In this document: piece after piece, positions 15,304 through 23,729 of the stretch
Numbering within the stretch: position 1 is the first letter of the stretch
Layout: each line of letters starts with the position of its first letter
Assembly (NCBI GenBank): GCA_030041225.1
Contig: JASHOG010000080.1
Location: 1-36,668, forward strand
Direction: 5' to 3'
Length of the DNA: 36,668 bases
DNA from: Vulcanimicrobiota bacterium
GTDB taxonomy: Bacteria; Vulcanimicrobiota; Vulcanimicrobiia; Vulcanimicrobiales; Vulcanimicrobiaceae
Program-made: the position numbers and the translations under genes
Notes under the pieces: generated by a model
The model's input: the letters and a program-made list of their open reading frames with translations, nothing else
The model's database searches: none
What the model was told of the DNA's origin: nothing

Positions 15304-15906
15304 TCACGGGGCGATCGCGTCGCTGTCGACGCCACGCGGGATCAGGTGGAAGATCGCTATCCCTACGTAGAAGGCGAAGCTGATCCCGGGCGAGGCCAAT
15401 GCAATCATAGTGCCGACAGCATAGGTCAACCACGCGACGCGATAGCTGACGGCGGTATCGTGAATGGCCCTTTGCGAGATTGCCGGAAGAAAGGCGTTCG
15501 ATCGGGCTAAGTGCATCATCAGAAGATTAAAGATCGTTGCGGATGCCGTCAGTGTTAGTCCGTAGAGACATGCGGCGGAACGCGACCACGGATACGAACC
15601 CAACAAGCCGGTTGCGAACGGGATGAACGCCGTGATCCCCAATAAGATCAAGTTCAGAAGCACCGTCACCCGGTCAACGCGCGCGATCGTTCGTGACAGA
15701 ACGTGGTGATTTTGCCAGACGATGCCGATCATCGTGAAGGACAGCGCGTACGCGAGCGCATTCGGCCATAGCGCAAACAAAGCCACTCGAAGGTCGTGTT
15801 CGGTTACGTACCTATGCCCGGCGGGAAGCGCGATCCCTAAGATCAGGAGCGTTGCCGCAAAACCGAAGACTCCGTCCGAGAACGCCTCGAGGCGATCCTT
15901 GCTCAC
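15304..15906 (-). CDS. TMEM175/DUF1211-family membrane protein (putative K+ channel)
   Basis: The 200-residue membrane protein starts V-S-K-D-R-L-E-A-F-S-D-G-V-F-G-F-A-A-T. The R-x-x-A-F-S-D-G-V-F stretch is the family signature, lining the pore-forming first helix of TMEM175 proteins. About six hydrophobic segments follow, including a helix with W-Q-N-H-H, also typical of the family. Bacterial members form leaky K+ channels lacking the classical selectivity filter. I place the start at GTG 15906 because the signature must lie at the N-terminus; the 34 extra residues of the longer frame (to 16008) are Pro/Arg-rich and non-conserved. The gene is divergent from the proline-rich protein at 16017, with about 110 bases between starts for two promoters. 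Confidence 0.85.
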   Translation of the reverse strand: MSKDRLEAFSDGVFGFAATLLILGIALPAGHRYVTEHDLRVALFALWPNALAYALSFTMIGIVWQNHHVLSRTIARVDRVTVLLNLILLGITAFIPFATGLLGSYPWSRSAACLYGLTLTASATIFNLLMMHLARSNAFLPAISQRAIHDTAVSYRVAWLTYAVGTMIALASPGISFAFYVGIAIFHLIPRGVDSDAIAP

Positions 15907-16016
15907 GCTACCGTTTTCGCTTTCCGGCGCAACCGGCACCAACCTTTCTGGGCGTAGCGCGGCCGGCGGCGGCAGGCGACTGGGCGGGGCGCCTCGGATA
16001 AGGCCCATAGGCTCTT

Positions 16017-17318
16017 ATGAAGTACCGGCGCGACCCCAATGACGAGCGCCGTGACGAGCGACTCGCGGGTAGCACCCTCGCGTCCCTCTTGTTGCACCTG
16101 CTCGCCGCGGCGTTTCTCATCTCCGTTGCGGCATCGAGCGCACAAGAGAGTGCGCAAGAGCCGACCGCAGGTGGGACGCTGTTGACGATCTCGCAGCTCG
16201 TCCCGATTGCGCCTGCCGTTACGCCGCAACCGATGCCGTCGCAGCAGCCTCAGCACACCGTACCGCAGCAGCGCTCGCAGCCGCATCCACTGCAGACACC
16301 GCAGCAGGCGCTTCATATGCTGACTCAGGTTGTGCCATCGGCCTCGCCGAATCCGACGCCTGTCCCCTCGTTTGCGCCGCAACCGCTTCCGACGGCTGTT
16401 CCCACGCAGGTCGCGGTCGTGCAGCCGACGGTGCAGCCGACGCGAGCGCCGACTCCGCAACCGACAGTGCAGCCGACCGCGAGGCCAAGGCCAACGCAGA
16501 GACCGGTGCCCGCGGCGACAGCAAAGCCGACGCAGGCGCCGACGCCGCGTCCTGCACCGGCGACGGCGAGGCCGACGATCGCGCCGACGCCGCGCCCGGC
16601 ACCACCGACGGAGAGGCCGGCGCCAACCATGGCTCCGACACGGGCGCCGAGCCCCCGCCCAACGCTCTCCGCGCCGCCCAGCGTCGTCGCCGGGGTCGAG
16701 CATCCACATCCGCTGATCACGAGCAAACCTGCCGAGGGGCACGCCTCTCCCGCTCCCCAGACGGCGAACGTCGGCCGCGCGAATATTCGTCCTCGGCCGA
16801 TCGCGGTCGCGCCGACACCGACGCCGGTACCGACCGAGCGCCCGCGCCCTGTGCCTCGAGCGACGAGAAATCCATACGCCGGCCTGAATAGACGTCTCAA
16901 CGCAATGCTTCCGAGTGGTCCGGTAACGGTGCATGAAGGGCACTATGTGGGCAGCATCGATCTCACAGGACGTCTCGAGCCGACGCCTCCTCCCGATGCG
17001 CTTGCGCGCACGCGCTATATCTATGAAGGGATGTCGGGGCGCGACCGGATCAAGATGTGGGTTGCCTCCGTGCAGCACAAGGGACCGGTGCTCATCTGTA
17101 CCGGCTGGATGGTGCGCTTCCCGCAGACCGTCACGCAAGGGATTCTCGCGGGGACGGGCGCGCCAAACCAAGGTGCGAACGGCATCGTCATCGGCAGCCA
17201 GCACCCGGTGCAGAGCGGACTTGCGGCGGGGATGGATCCGATCGTCCTGGGCAACGGCACGACGGAGTGCAGCGAGCGCGCTCTCACGCCCTTTACGCCG
17301 CCCGCCTCCTTGCCATAA
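16017..17318 (+). CDS. Membrane-anchored proline-rich protein with unassigned C-terminal domain
   Basis: The 433-residue protein has a basic cytoplasmic start (M-K-Y-R-R-D), one hydrophobic anchor at about residues 18-40, and a roughly 230-residue linker rich in Pro, Thr, Gln, Ala and Arg with repeated P-T-P-R-P-A-P-like units. A folded region of about 150 residues follows (L-N-R-R-L-N-A-M-L-P-S-G-P onward). This is the layout of a TonB-type periplasm-spanning protein, but the C-terminal domain does not show the TonB YP motif and I cannot assign it. It contains two Cys (I-C-T-G-W and T-E-C-S-E) that could form a disulfide. The ATG at 16017 has no strong Shine-Dalgarno. It is followed by the promoter of the structured RNA. 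Confidence 0.7.
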   Translation: MKYRRDPNDERRDERLAGSTLASLLLHLLAAAFLISVAASSAQESAQEPTAGGTLLTISQLVPIAPAVTPQPMPSQQPQHTVPQQRSQPHPLQTPQQALHMLTQVVPSASPNPTPVPSFAPQPLPTAVPTQVAVVQPTVQPTRAPTPQPTVQPTARPRPTQRPVPAATAKPTQAPTPRPAPATARPTIAPTPRPAPPTERPAPTMAPTRAPSPRPTLSAPPSVVAGVEHPHPLITSKPAEGHASPAPQTANVGRANIRPRPIAVAPTPTPVPTERPRPVPRATRNPYAGLNRRLNAMLPSGPVTVHEGHYVGSIDLTGRLEPTPPPDALARTRYIYEGMSGRDRIKMWVASVQHKGPVLICTGWMVRFPQTVTQGILAGTGAPNQGANGIVIGSQHPVQSGLAAGMDPIVLGNGTTECSERALTPFTPPASLP

Positions 17319-17335
17319 AATCATCCGCTGCCCGC

Positions 17336-17365
17336 TTGAAGCCTGACCCGCTGCCGCGGTAGAAT
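17336..17365 (+). promoter_or_regulatory. Sigma70-type promoter of the structured RNA / rimP leader
   Basis: A -35 box TTGAAG (17336-17341) and a -10 box TAGAAT (17360-17365) are separated by 18 bases. Transcription would start around 17372, at the beginning of the structured segment. This is one of the best promoter matches in the window. Confidence 0.65.
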
Positions 17366-17371
17366 TAGGAC

Positions 17372-17580
17372 GTGCCCGCAAGTTGGGCGCTCACTAAGGG
17401 AGGGCAGCTTGGAGCTGCAAGATCCACCGGGCCAGCGTGGCCCTGGTGCCTGCGCATAAGAGAGAGCGCGAGATCTGCGCCCTGCGTCAGCCGGTCGTGA
17501 CCGGCAACGCGTAGTGCATCGAATGCCGGAGAAAATCCAACGGGGGCCGCGCCCATGGGGTTGCGGCCCTTCGTATGTTT
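17372..17580 (+). ncRNA. Structured RNA of about 200 nt (free ncRNA or attenuated leader of rimP-nusA)
   Basis: Between a good promoter and an intrinsic terminator lies a stretch full of perfect hairpins: GCCC/GGGC (17374-17389), GCAGCT/AGCTGC (17404-17418), CACC-GGGCCA/TGGCCC-GGTG (17425-17448), and GCCGGT/ACCGGC (~17490-17505) flanked by GCGT/ACGC. A GTTGG near 17382 can pair with CCAAC near 17537 to close the molecule. Length, isolated promoter and terminator fit a 6S-like RNA, but I do not recognise a defined family and see no RNase P, SRP, tmRNA or known riboswitch signature. An open frame begins at GTG 17372, exactly at the expected start site, and runs 42 codons with Trp at 5, 23 and 25. 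A leaderless leader ORF is therefore an alternative. Confidence 0.55.
17544..17580 (+). terminator. Intrinsic terminator of the structured RNA
   Basis: GGGCCGC (17544-17550) pairs with GCGGCCC (17563-17569), with an additional CCC/GGG pairing inside, followed by TTCGTATGTTTGTGT. It lies 80 bases before rimP and either ends the ncRNA or attenuates the rimP-nusA-infB operon. Confidence 0.75.
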
Positions 17581-17648
17581 GTGTATTCTTAGGGGAGGAG
17601 ATCCAAAAGCGTGGGCACGTCCCGCGCTTCGCTGTTCTTGAGAGCTGA

Positions 17649-18173
17649 ATGATAATGAGGGATGGAGAGCTGGAAAGTGCATTCGAGCGCGCGCTGGAGG
17701 CCATCGCGCACGATGTCGCATTTCCCGAGCTGGAGATCGTTCAGCACGCGGCGCATCCGCGACGCGGCTCCGCCGTGCTTTCGGTGACGATCGACCGGCC
17801 AGGCGGCGCGGATCTCGCGCTCTGCGAGCGCATCGCAGCGCGCATCAACGCGAGCCTCGACGGCGTCACGACGCCGTACGAGTTGGAGGTGGAGTCTGCC
17901 GGACTCGAGCGTCCGCTGCTCAAACCGAGCGACTACGAACGCTTCAAGGGCATGCGCGCGCGGGTCGTCACGTCGCTGCTCATCGAGGGCGCGAAGACGC
18001 ATCGCGGCGTCTTACGCGGTTTGCGCGGTGAGAACGTCGTGCTCGAGATCGGTGCGCGCGAACTGCCGCTGCCGATGGCGACGATCAAGTCGGCCCACCT
18101 CGAGTTCGACCCACGTGCAGACCTTCGACGCGAGAAACGGGAACGGAAAGGCATTCACGGTGCAAGCAACTGA
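17649..18173 (+). CDS. rimP: Ribosome maturation factor RimP
   Basis: The 174-residue protein assists 30S maturation. The N-terminal domain runs from E-L-E-S-A-F-E-R-A-L. The diagnostic V-E-S-A-G-L-E-R-P-L motif lies in the centre, followed by the SH3-like C-terminal domain (G-V-L-R-G-L-R-G-E-N-V-V-L-E). It precedes nusA, the conserved gene order. The ATG at 17655 is an equally good start; a GAGAG at 17640 is spaced better for it. The end overlaps the deduced nusA start by 14 bases. The C-terminal tail is basic. Confidence 0.95.
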   Translation: MIMRDGELESAFERALEAIAHDVAFPELEIVQHAAHPRRGSAVLSVTIDRPGGADLALCERIAARINASLDGVTTPYELEVESAGLERPLLKPSDYERFKGMRARVVTSLLIEGAKTHRGVLRGLRGENVVLEIGARELPLPMATIKSAHLEFDPRADLRREKRERKGIHGASN

Positions 18174-19356
18174 CGAACGATTGATCGACGTCCTGCAGTC
18201 GATCGCAAATGAGCGAAACATTTCCTTCGAGATGCTTCTCGAAGGGCTCGAAGCCGCGCTCTTGACTGCCTATAAACGGCACTATGGGAGCGAGGCGAAC
18301 GCGATCGTCATCGTCGATCGTCAGACGGGCGAATATAAAGTGTATCACCGGCGCACGGTCGTCGAGAACGTCGAGGATCCGAAGCTCGAGATTTCCGTCG
18401 AGAAGGCCGGGTCGCCGTACCAAGTCGGCGACTTCTACGACGAAGAGGTGAAGCCGAAAGATTTCGGGCGCATCGCCGCACAGACGGCCAAGCAAGTGAT
18501 CGTCCAAAGAATTCGTGAAGCAGAGCGCGACACGGTGTACAACAAGTACACGCGCAAGCTGAACGACCTCGTCACCGGGACGGTGCAGCGCTACGAGCAG
18601 CGCAATATGTACGTCTTGCTCGAGAATCGCGACGAGGCGATCCTTCCGCTCAGCGAACAAGTTCCGGGCGAAGTCTTCCGCATCGGCGACTTCATTCGCG
18701 CGTACGTCCTCGACGTGCGCAAGTCGCCGAAGGGACCGCAGGTCGTGCTCTCGCGCACTGCGGAGGGACTCGTGCAACGATTGCTCGAGCTCGAGGTTCC
18801 GGAGCTTGCGAACGGCATCGTCGAGATCATGGCGCTCGCGCGCGAGCCGGGTGTGCGGTCGAAGGTCGCAGTGCGTAGCCATCGCCCGGAGGTCGACCCG
18901 ATCGGTGCGTGCCTCGGGCCGAAGTCGAGCCGCATCGCGAACGTCTCCGACAACTTGCGCGGCGAGAAAATTGATATCATTCCCTGGGCACCCGAGACGC
19001 CGAACTTCATTATGAATGCGCTCGCACCCGCGAAAGTGATCGGCGTCGAGCTCTTCGAGGAGGACGGTGTCGCACTCGTCACCGTTCCTGATTATCAGTT
19101 GTCGCTCGCGATCGGGCGCGATGGACAGAACGTGCGTCTCGCAGCGCGTTTGACCGGATGGCGTCTGGACATCACGAGCGAGACCGAGGCAGAAGCGACG
19201 CGCGAACGCTACGTCGCGGAGCGCGCGGCGCGCGGCGTCGAGACTGCGCCTGCGCCTACGGTAGAGGAAGAGGTGGAAGAGGAGGCGGTCGCTGCCGATG
19301 CCGAGCTCATCCGCAAACTCGAGGAGTTCCGCCGCGAGCGTCTCGGGAGCGAGTAG
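18160..19356 (+). CDS. nusA: Transcription termination/antitermination factor NusA
   Basis: The 398-residue NusA binds RNA polymerase and RNA. The N-terminal domain begins L-I-D-V-L-Q-S-I-A-N-E-R. The S1 domain is around residues 130-200 (V-T-G-T-V-Q-R-Y and A-Y-V-L-D-V-R). Two KH domains follow, with G-A-C-L-G-P-K-S-S-R-I and the second G-R-D-G-Q-N-V-R-L-A. The C-terminal acidic repeats of gammaproteobacterial NusA are absent; instead there is a short Glu/Val/Ala tail, as in many other phyla. GTG 18160 is chosen because it opens directly into the NTD; an in-frame GTG about 45 bases upstream is possible. Confidence 0.95.
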   Translation: MQATDERLIDVLQSIANERNISFEMLLEGLEAALLTAYKRHYGSEANAIVIVDRQTGEYKVYHRRTVVENVEDPKLEISVEKAGSPYQVGDFYDEEVKPKDFGRIAAQTAKQVIVQRIREAERDTVYNKYTRKLNDLVTGTVQRYEQRNMYVLLENRDEAILPLSEQVPGEVFRIGDFIRAYVLDVRKSPKGPQVVLSRTAEGLVQRLLELEVPELANGIVEIMALAREPGVRSKVAVRSHRPEVDPIGACLGPKSSRIANVSDNLRGEKIDIIPWAPETPNFIMNALAPAKVIGVELFEEDGVALVTVPDYQLSLAIGRDGQNVRLAARLTGWRLDITSETEAEATRERYVAERAARGVETAPAPTVEEEVEEEAVAADAELIRKLEEFRRERLGSE

Positions 19357-19618
19357 CGGGCGACACGTTCCGCTGCGGCAGTGCGTCGGCTGTCGCAGGC
19401 GCCTGCCGCAGGCGCAGCTCGTGCGCTTCGTTCGGAGTGCCGAAGGTTGGCACGCGGACGAGCCGCGCGGCCGGCGCAGTCCCGGACGCGGTGTGTACGT
19501 CTGCTCGTCTGCCTGCGCCGAGGCGGCGAGAAAGAACCGGCGCTACCCGGGGCTTGCATCCATAGCCGCAGAATACGGGTCCTGGTATGGTTCAAACGCT
19601 ATGAACGACCATGATTAG
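19298..19618 (+). CDS. ylxR: YlxR/RnpM family RNA-binding protein
   Basis: The 106-residue frame contains the YlxR fold: R-H-V-P-L-R-Q-C-V-G-C-R-R-R at about residues 22-35, L-V-R-F-V-R, then R-G-R-R-S-P-G-R-G-V-Y-V-C with S-S-A-C. This is the usual position between nusA and infB, and the family has been linked to RNase P modulation and nucleoid-type RNA/DNA binding. The only in-frame ATG before the domain is 19298, giving a 59-base overlap with nusA and a Ser-rich extra N-terminus. A non-canonical start closer to the domain would also explain it. The ribosomal L7Ae-like ylxQ that often follows is missing. Confidence 0.85.
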   Translation: MPSSSANSRSSAASVSGASSGRHVPLRQCVGCRRRLPQAQLVRFVRSAEGWHADEPRGRRSPGRGVYVCSSACAEAARKNRRYPGLASIAAEYGSWYGSNAMNDHD

Positions 19619-19740
19619 CGCAACGCGCAACAGCGCATGCGTATAGCATAGAGGCAGAGTCCACCCAGGCCGCTGGGAGGGCTCGGCGCCTTCCAACGAC
19701 TTGGGGCCTTCGGTGCGTACGGCGCATCGAAGTGTGAGAC

Positions 19741-22242
19741 TTGGCTAAAGGAAACGTACGAATTTTCGAGCTCGCCAAAGAAGTCGGGCTCACCTCGAAG
19801 GAACTGATCACCCTTTTTAACGAGCGCTTAGGCGGGGTCTTCGAAGCGAAGAACCAGTTAAGCGTCGTTCCCGATCAAATCGCAGACCTCGTCCGCGGCG
19901 TGCTGCTTAAGCCCGCTGCCGGCAACGGTGGCGCGGCGACAAAAAAGGCGGCCCCCAAGCCTGCGCCCTCCGCTACAGCGAGCGCTCCGAAGAAAGCACC
20001 GGAACAGCCGACGCCTGCGCCGGCGCGCCAGGCCGAGCCGCCGGTTCCGCGCCTTCGCCCTGTTCCTTCGGGGCAGCCGTCCGTCGCGAAGCCTGCGCCG
20101 CAACCGCAGCCGCAGTCGCAACCGCAACCCAGGCCCGCCGCTCAGGCGCGCCCGAGCATCGCACCTCGCCCCGGGGTCGCGCCTCGTCCGGGACAGGCGG
20201 CGGCGCAACCGCCTCGCGGCCCCGTTGGCCCTCGGCCTATGCCCGGCGGCCGGCGCCCGGCAGGCAACGGCCCCTTCCGTCCGCTCGCGCGCCCGATCGA
20301 GCAACCCAGCGGTACGGAGACACCGGCGCCATCCTCGGGAGCGGCGCGTCCCGGTGAGCGCACTCGATCGCGTGAAGATAAGATCGCGGCAAAGCGCGAT
20401 CGCGAAACGGAGATGCTGCTCGAGAAAGAGCTACAGCGGAAGAAGAAAGCTGCAGCGGCGCGTGCTCCCGAACGACGCCTCGAAACGATCGAGATACCCG
20501 ATCTTCTGACGGTGCAGGAGCTCGCGACGTCGATGATCGTTCCAGCCAAAGACGTGATCGCCGAGCTCATCAAGATGGGCACGATGGCGACGATCAACCA
20601 GAACATTCCAAGTGACGTCGCGATCGCGGTCGCGAAGAAATTCGGCTTCAACGCGGTCGTCAAAGAGGCCGGCGAGGAAGTAACCGTAGAGCAGGAAGAG
20701 GACCGGCCCGAGATGATGGTGCCGCGCCCGCCGGTCGTTACCGTGCTCGGCCACGTGGACCATGGCAAGACCTCCCTGCTCGACAAGATTCGCCAAGCGA
20801 ACGTCGCTGCGGGTGAAGCAGGCGGCATCACGCAGAAGATCGGCGCGTACACGGTCGAGCAAGGCGATCGCAAGATTACCTTCATCGACACGCCCGGTCA
20901 CGAGGCGTTCACCGCAATGCGCGCGCGTGGTGCCAAGGTTACTGACGTCGCCGTCCTCGTCGTTGCCGCCGACGACGGGGTGATGCCGCAAACGAAGGAA
21001 GCGATCAGCCACGTGCGCGCCGCAAACGTGCCGATTGTCGTGGCGGTCAACAAAATGGACAAAGCCGACGCACAACCGGAGCGCGTGAAGCAGCAACTGG
21101 CCGAGGAGGGGTTGCAGCCCGTTGACTGGGGCGGGAACGTCGAGTGCGTACCGGTCTCAGCGAAAACCGGCGACGGTATCGACAAGCTGCTCGAAACCGT
21201 GCTGCTCGAAGCCGATATTCGTGAGCTGCGTGCGAACCCGCACCGCCGTGCGACGGGCGTTGTCATCGAGTCATCGCTTGATCGCGGACGCGGCGCGGTT
21301 GCAACGGTGCTCGTCCAGAACGGGACGCTTCGCGTCGGCGATATCGCCGTTGCAGGCGGGGCGTACGGGCGCGTCCGCGCCCTGATCGACGACACGGGGA
21401 AGCAAGTGAAGAAAGCCGGGCCGTCAATCCCGGTCTCCCTGATGGGTCTTTCCGATGTTCCCGCGGCCGGAGACACGCTCATGGTCGTCAGCGACGAGCG
21501 CGTTGCGCGTGAGGCGGCAGAGAAACGGCAATCGCGTCGACGCGACGTTCGCATCGCCGCGACGAGCTCGCAGAAAGTCTCGCTCGAGACGTTCATGTCG
21601 ATGATGCCGGCCGAGGGGCGCAAGGTGCTCAACCTTATCATCAAGGCCGATGGCCAAGGCTCGGTCGAAGCGCTGCGCGCGCGCATGGAGTCGCTCTCGA
21701 ACGAAGAGGTCGAAATCCGCGTCATCCACGGCGGCGTCGGTGCAATCAGCCCCAACGACGTGAACCTCGCGAGTGCCTCCGGCGCCGTGCTCATCGGTTT
21801 CAACATCCGCCCGGACGAGACCGCGAAGCGGCTCTCGCAGCAGGACGGTGTGGATCTTCGTTTCTACCAGGTGATCTACGAGATCGAAGACGATCTCAAG
21901 AAAGCGATGCGCGGCATGCTCGCGCCCGTCGAGCGTGAGGTCGCGCTCGGCACCGCAGAGGTGCGTCAGGTGTTCAAGGTCAGCAAGGTCGGAACGATCA
22001 TCGGCTGCTACGTGAAGAGCGGGAAGCTCACCCGTCATGCAAAGGTGCGGGTCGTGCGCGACGGCACGGTCGTCTTCGACGGCGAGATCGAATCGCTGCG
22101 GCGCTTCAAGGAAGACGTGCGCGAGGTCTCTGAGGGCTTCGAGTGCGGCGTCCAGATCGCGCGTTTCCAAGACCTGAAGGAGGGCGACGTGATCGAAGCC
22201 TACGCGAAGGAGCTCGTCGCGCCGGAGCCTGTACGCGCATGA
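19741..22242 (+). CDS. infB: Translation initiation factor IF-2
   Basis: The 833-residue IF-2 is a GTPase that places initiator tRNA on the 30S subunit. It starts at TTG 19741 with an IF2_N domain ([16 protein letters not shown]). A long Pro/Ala/Arg/Gln-rich linker (residues ~60-230) follows, then a second IF2_N-type segment (T-V-Q-E-L-A-T-S-M). The G domain has GHVDHGKT at 337-344, D-T-P-G-H-E and N-K-M-D. Domains II-IV extend to the end. The 122-base leader after ylxR holds a CCCAG/CTGGG hairpin near 19670 and no strong Shine-Dalgarno, so initiation at this TTG may be controlled. It overlaps rbfA by 4 bases. Confidence 0.97.
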   Translation: MAKGNVRIFELAKEVGLTSKELITLFNERLGGVFEAKNQLSVVPDQIADLVRGVLLKPAAGNGGAATKKAAPKPAPSATASAPKKAPEQPTPAPARQAEPPVPRLRPVPSGQPSVAKPAPQPQPQSQPQPRPAAQARPSIAPRPGVAPRPGQAAAQPPRGPVGPRPMPGGRRPAGNGPFRPLARPIEQPSGTETPAPSSGAARPGERTRSREDKIAAKRDRETEMLLEKELQRKKKAAAARAPERRLETIEIPDLLTVQELATSMIVPAKDVIAELIKMGTMATINQNIPSDVAIAVAKKFGFNAVVKEAGEEVTVEQEEDRPEMMVPRPPVVTVLGHVDHGKTSLLDKIRQANVAAGEAGGITQKIGAYTVEQGDRKITFIDTPGHEAFTAMRARGAKVTDVAVLVVAADDGVMPQTKEAISHVRAANVPIVVAVNKMDKADAQPERVKQQLAEEGLQPVDWGGNVECVPVSAKTGDGIDKLLETVLLEADIRELRANPHRRATGVVIESSLDRGRGAVATVLVQNGTLRVGDIAVAGGAYGRVRALIDDTGKQVKKAGPSIPVSLMGLSDVPAAGDTLMVVSDERVAREAAEKRQSRRRDVRIAATSSQKVSLETFMSMMPAEGRKVLNLIIKADGQGSVEALRARMESLSNEEVEIRVIHGGVGAISPNDVNLASASGAVLIGFNIRPDETAKRLSQQDGVDLRFYQVIYEIEDDLKKAMRGMLAPVEREVALGTAEVRQVFKVSKVGTIIGCYVKSGKLTRHAKVRVVRDGTVVFDGEIESLRRFKEDVREVSEGFECGVQIARFQDLKEGDVIEAYAKELVAPEPVRA

Positions 22243-22604
22243 AACCGCAACGCATCGCGCGCATCGATCACGAGGTGCAGCGCATCCTCGGCGCGCTCGT
22301 GACACAGGAGCTGAAGGATCCGCGCCTCGGTTTCGTGACGGTGACGCATGCCGAGGTGAGCGATGACCTGCGTCAATGCAAGGTCTTCGTCTCCTTCATC
22401 GGCGACCGTAAGCAGGCGCAGCAGTCGCTCGAGGCGCTGCACCACGCCGCGGGGTTTCTCCGTGGCGAGCTCGGTCACCGCATCGACCTGCGCCACACAC
22501 CGCAACTCCTCTTCATCGAAGATCGCTCCGCGGAGCGTGCGATCGATCTCGCGAAGCAGCTACGTGCGGATGCGGAGCGGCGCCAAGTGGAGCAGGGAGA
22601 GTGA
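22239..22604 (+). CDS. rbfA: Ribosome-binding factor A
   Basis: The 121-residue KH-like protein is needed for 16S 5'-end maturation. It begins [17 protein letters not shown] and contains E-L-K-D-P-R-L-G-F-V-T-V-T and V-F-V-S-F-I, all RbfA hallmarks, followed by L-R-H-T-P-Q-L-L-F. I place the start at ATG 22239, which overlaps the infB stop (ATGA) and begins precisely at the family N-terminus; the frame is open further upstream but not conserved there. It overlaps nrnA by 4 bases (GTGA). Confidence 0.96.
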   Translation: MKPQRIARIDHEVQRILGALVTQELKDPRLGFVTVTHAEVSDDLRQCKVFVSFIGDRKQAQQSLEALHHAAGFLRGELGHRIDLRHTPQLLFIEDRSAERAIDLAKQLRADAERRQVEQGE

Positions 22605-23578
22605 TCCAAGAGCCCACGCTTTCCACGACGGAGGAAGTCGTCGCGGAGCTGCGCCGGCGCTCGGCGTTTGTCATGATAAGTCACGTGAAACCCGACGGCG
22701 ACACGCTCGGTGCGGGCCTTGCACTCGGCCTCGCGCTCGAAAAACTCGGGAAGCGTGTCTCGTACTACCAACAAGACACGGTGCCGCGGACATTGCGCTT
22801 CCTCCCGGGCGCGCAGCGCGTCTCGCGGACGTTACCGGCTGACGTTCCTCCGGAGGCGTTGTACGTCTTCTGCGATATGAGCGATCGTACGCGCGCGGGC
22901 CCGGCCGTCGCGCGGATTGCGCGTGAGAACATCCTCGAGATCGACCACCACCTCGGCAACACGCTCTTCGGCGCGTTGAACTACGTGTTACCGAAAGAGT
23001 GCTCGACGGGGACCTGCGTCATGCACCTGCTGCGCGGGCTGGGTAGCGAGATCGACGCCGACATCGCGACGTGCGTGCTGACGACGATCATGACCGATAC
23101 CGGTGGTCTCATGCACTCGAACACGACACCCGAGGCACTGGAGACCGCAGCGGAGCTGATGCGCATGGGCGCCGACAAGGAGCGCATCACGCGCGAGATC
23201 TTTGCGAGCAAGCGTGTCGCCGCGACAAAGCTGCTCGGATGCGTCATCGGCGCGATGCGATTCGGTCACGAAGGGCGCTATTGCTGGTCGTGCGTCGACG
23301 ACGCGATGCTTGCGGCATCCGGCGCCGACGGCGAGGACACCGAGGACATGGTCAACGTGCTTCTCGGACAAGACGGCGTCGAAGTCGCCGCGCTCTTCAA
23401 AGCCTACGGCGGCGAGCTCCGCGTGAGCCTGCGCTCGAGCGGGCGCGTCAACGTGCAGGCAGCGGCAGCGAGCCTGGGCGGAGGAGGACATTTCCGCGCC
23501 TCAGGCCTCGATTTCAAAGGGTCTCTAACGGAAGCCGTTGTTGCAGTCGATGCCGCGCTCGTTGCTCAAGGTTTGTAG
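22601..23578 (+). CDS. nrnA: DHH/DHHA1 phosphoesterase, NrnA-like (oligoribonuclease / pAp phosphatase)
   Basis: The 325-residue protein has the DHH metal-binding motifs H-V-K-P-D-G-D-T, D-M-S-D, D-H-H-L-G-N-T and M-T-D-T-G-G. A DHHA1 domain ends in G-G-G-G-H-F-R-A-S-G. NrnA enzymes degrade nano-RNAs and 3'-phosphoadenosine 5'-phosphate. The pAp activity is relevant here because the window's sulfate operon can make PAPS. The usual position is between rbfA and truB. The start is GTG 22601, overlapping the rbfA stop. Confidence 0.93.
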   Translation: MIQEPTLSTTEEVVAELRRRSAFVMISHVKPDGDTLGAGLALGLALEKLGKRVSYYQQDTVPRTLRFLPGAQRVSRTLPADVPPEALYVFCDMSDRTRAGPAVARIARENILEIDHHLGNTLFGALNYVLPKECSTGTCVMHLLRGLGSEIDADIATCVLTTIMTDTGGLMHSNTTPEALETAAELMRMGADKERITREIFASKRVAATKLLGCVIGAMRFGHEGRYCWSCVDDAMLAASGADGEDTEDMVNVLLGQDGVEVAALFKAYGGELRVSLRSSGRVNVQAAAASLGGGGHFRASGLDFKGSLTEAVVAVDAALVAQGL

Positions 23579-23715
23579 TGGTCCCTCGTCCTTCGACTCC
23601 GCTCGCTGTGCTCGCTGCGCTCGGGATGACACGAAAGGTACGCCGCTCGCTCGGGATGACACGAGATAAGTGCCGAGGTTTGTCGTCCCGAGCGGAGCGA
23701 AGCGTAGTCGAGGGA
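23579..23715 (+). repeat. Palindromic dispersed-type repeat between nrnA and truB
   Basis: This segment contains two direct copies of CGCTCGGGATGACACGA-like sequence (about 23618-23634 and 23648-23664) and an inverted arm at 23681-23715 (GTCCCGAGCGG...GTCGAGGGA). The left part begins TCCCTCGTCCTTCGACT, nearly the complement of the right end. Repeats of the type CCCTTCGACT...CTCGGGATGACA occur in many copies in numerous environmental genomes, often between genes. It interrupts an otherwise tightly packed operon, and its right arm reaches to within 15 bases of the truB start. Confidence 0.65.
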
Positions 23716-23729
23716 AGCTCCTCGAGACA

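Noticed and set aside
16430-16680. Repetitive DNA resembling a CRISPR array or minisatellite
   Set aside because: The repetition follows codons of a Pro/Thr/Arg/Ala linker in an open frame and has no regular repeat-spacer structure.
17372-17580. RNase P RNA, tmRNA or SRP RNA
   Set aside because: The universally conserved core sequences of these RNAs are absent.
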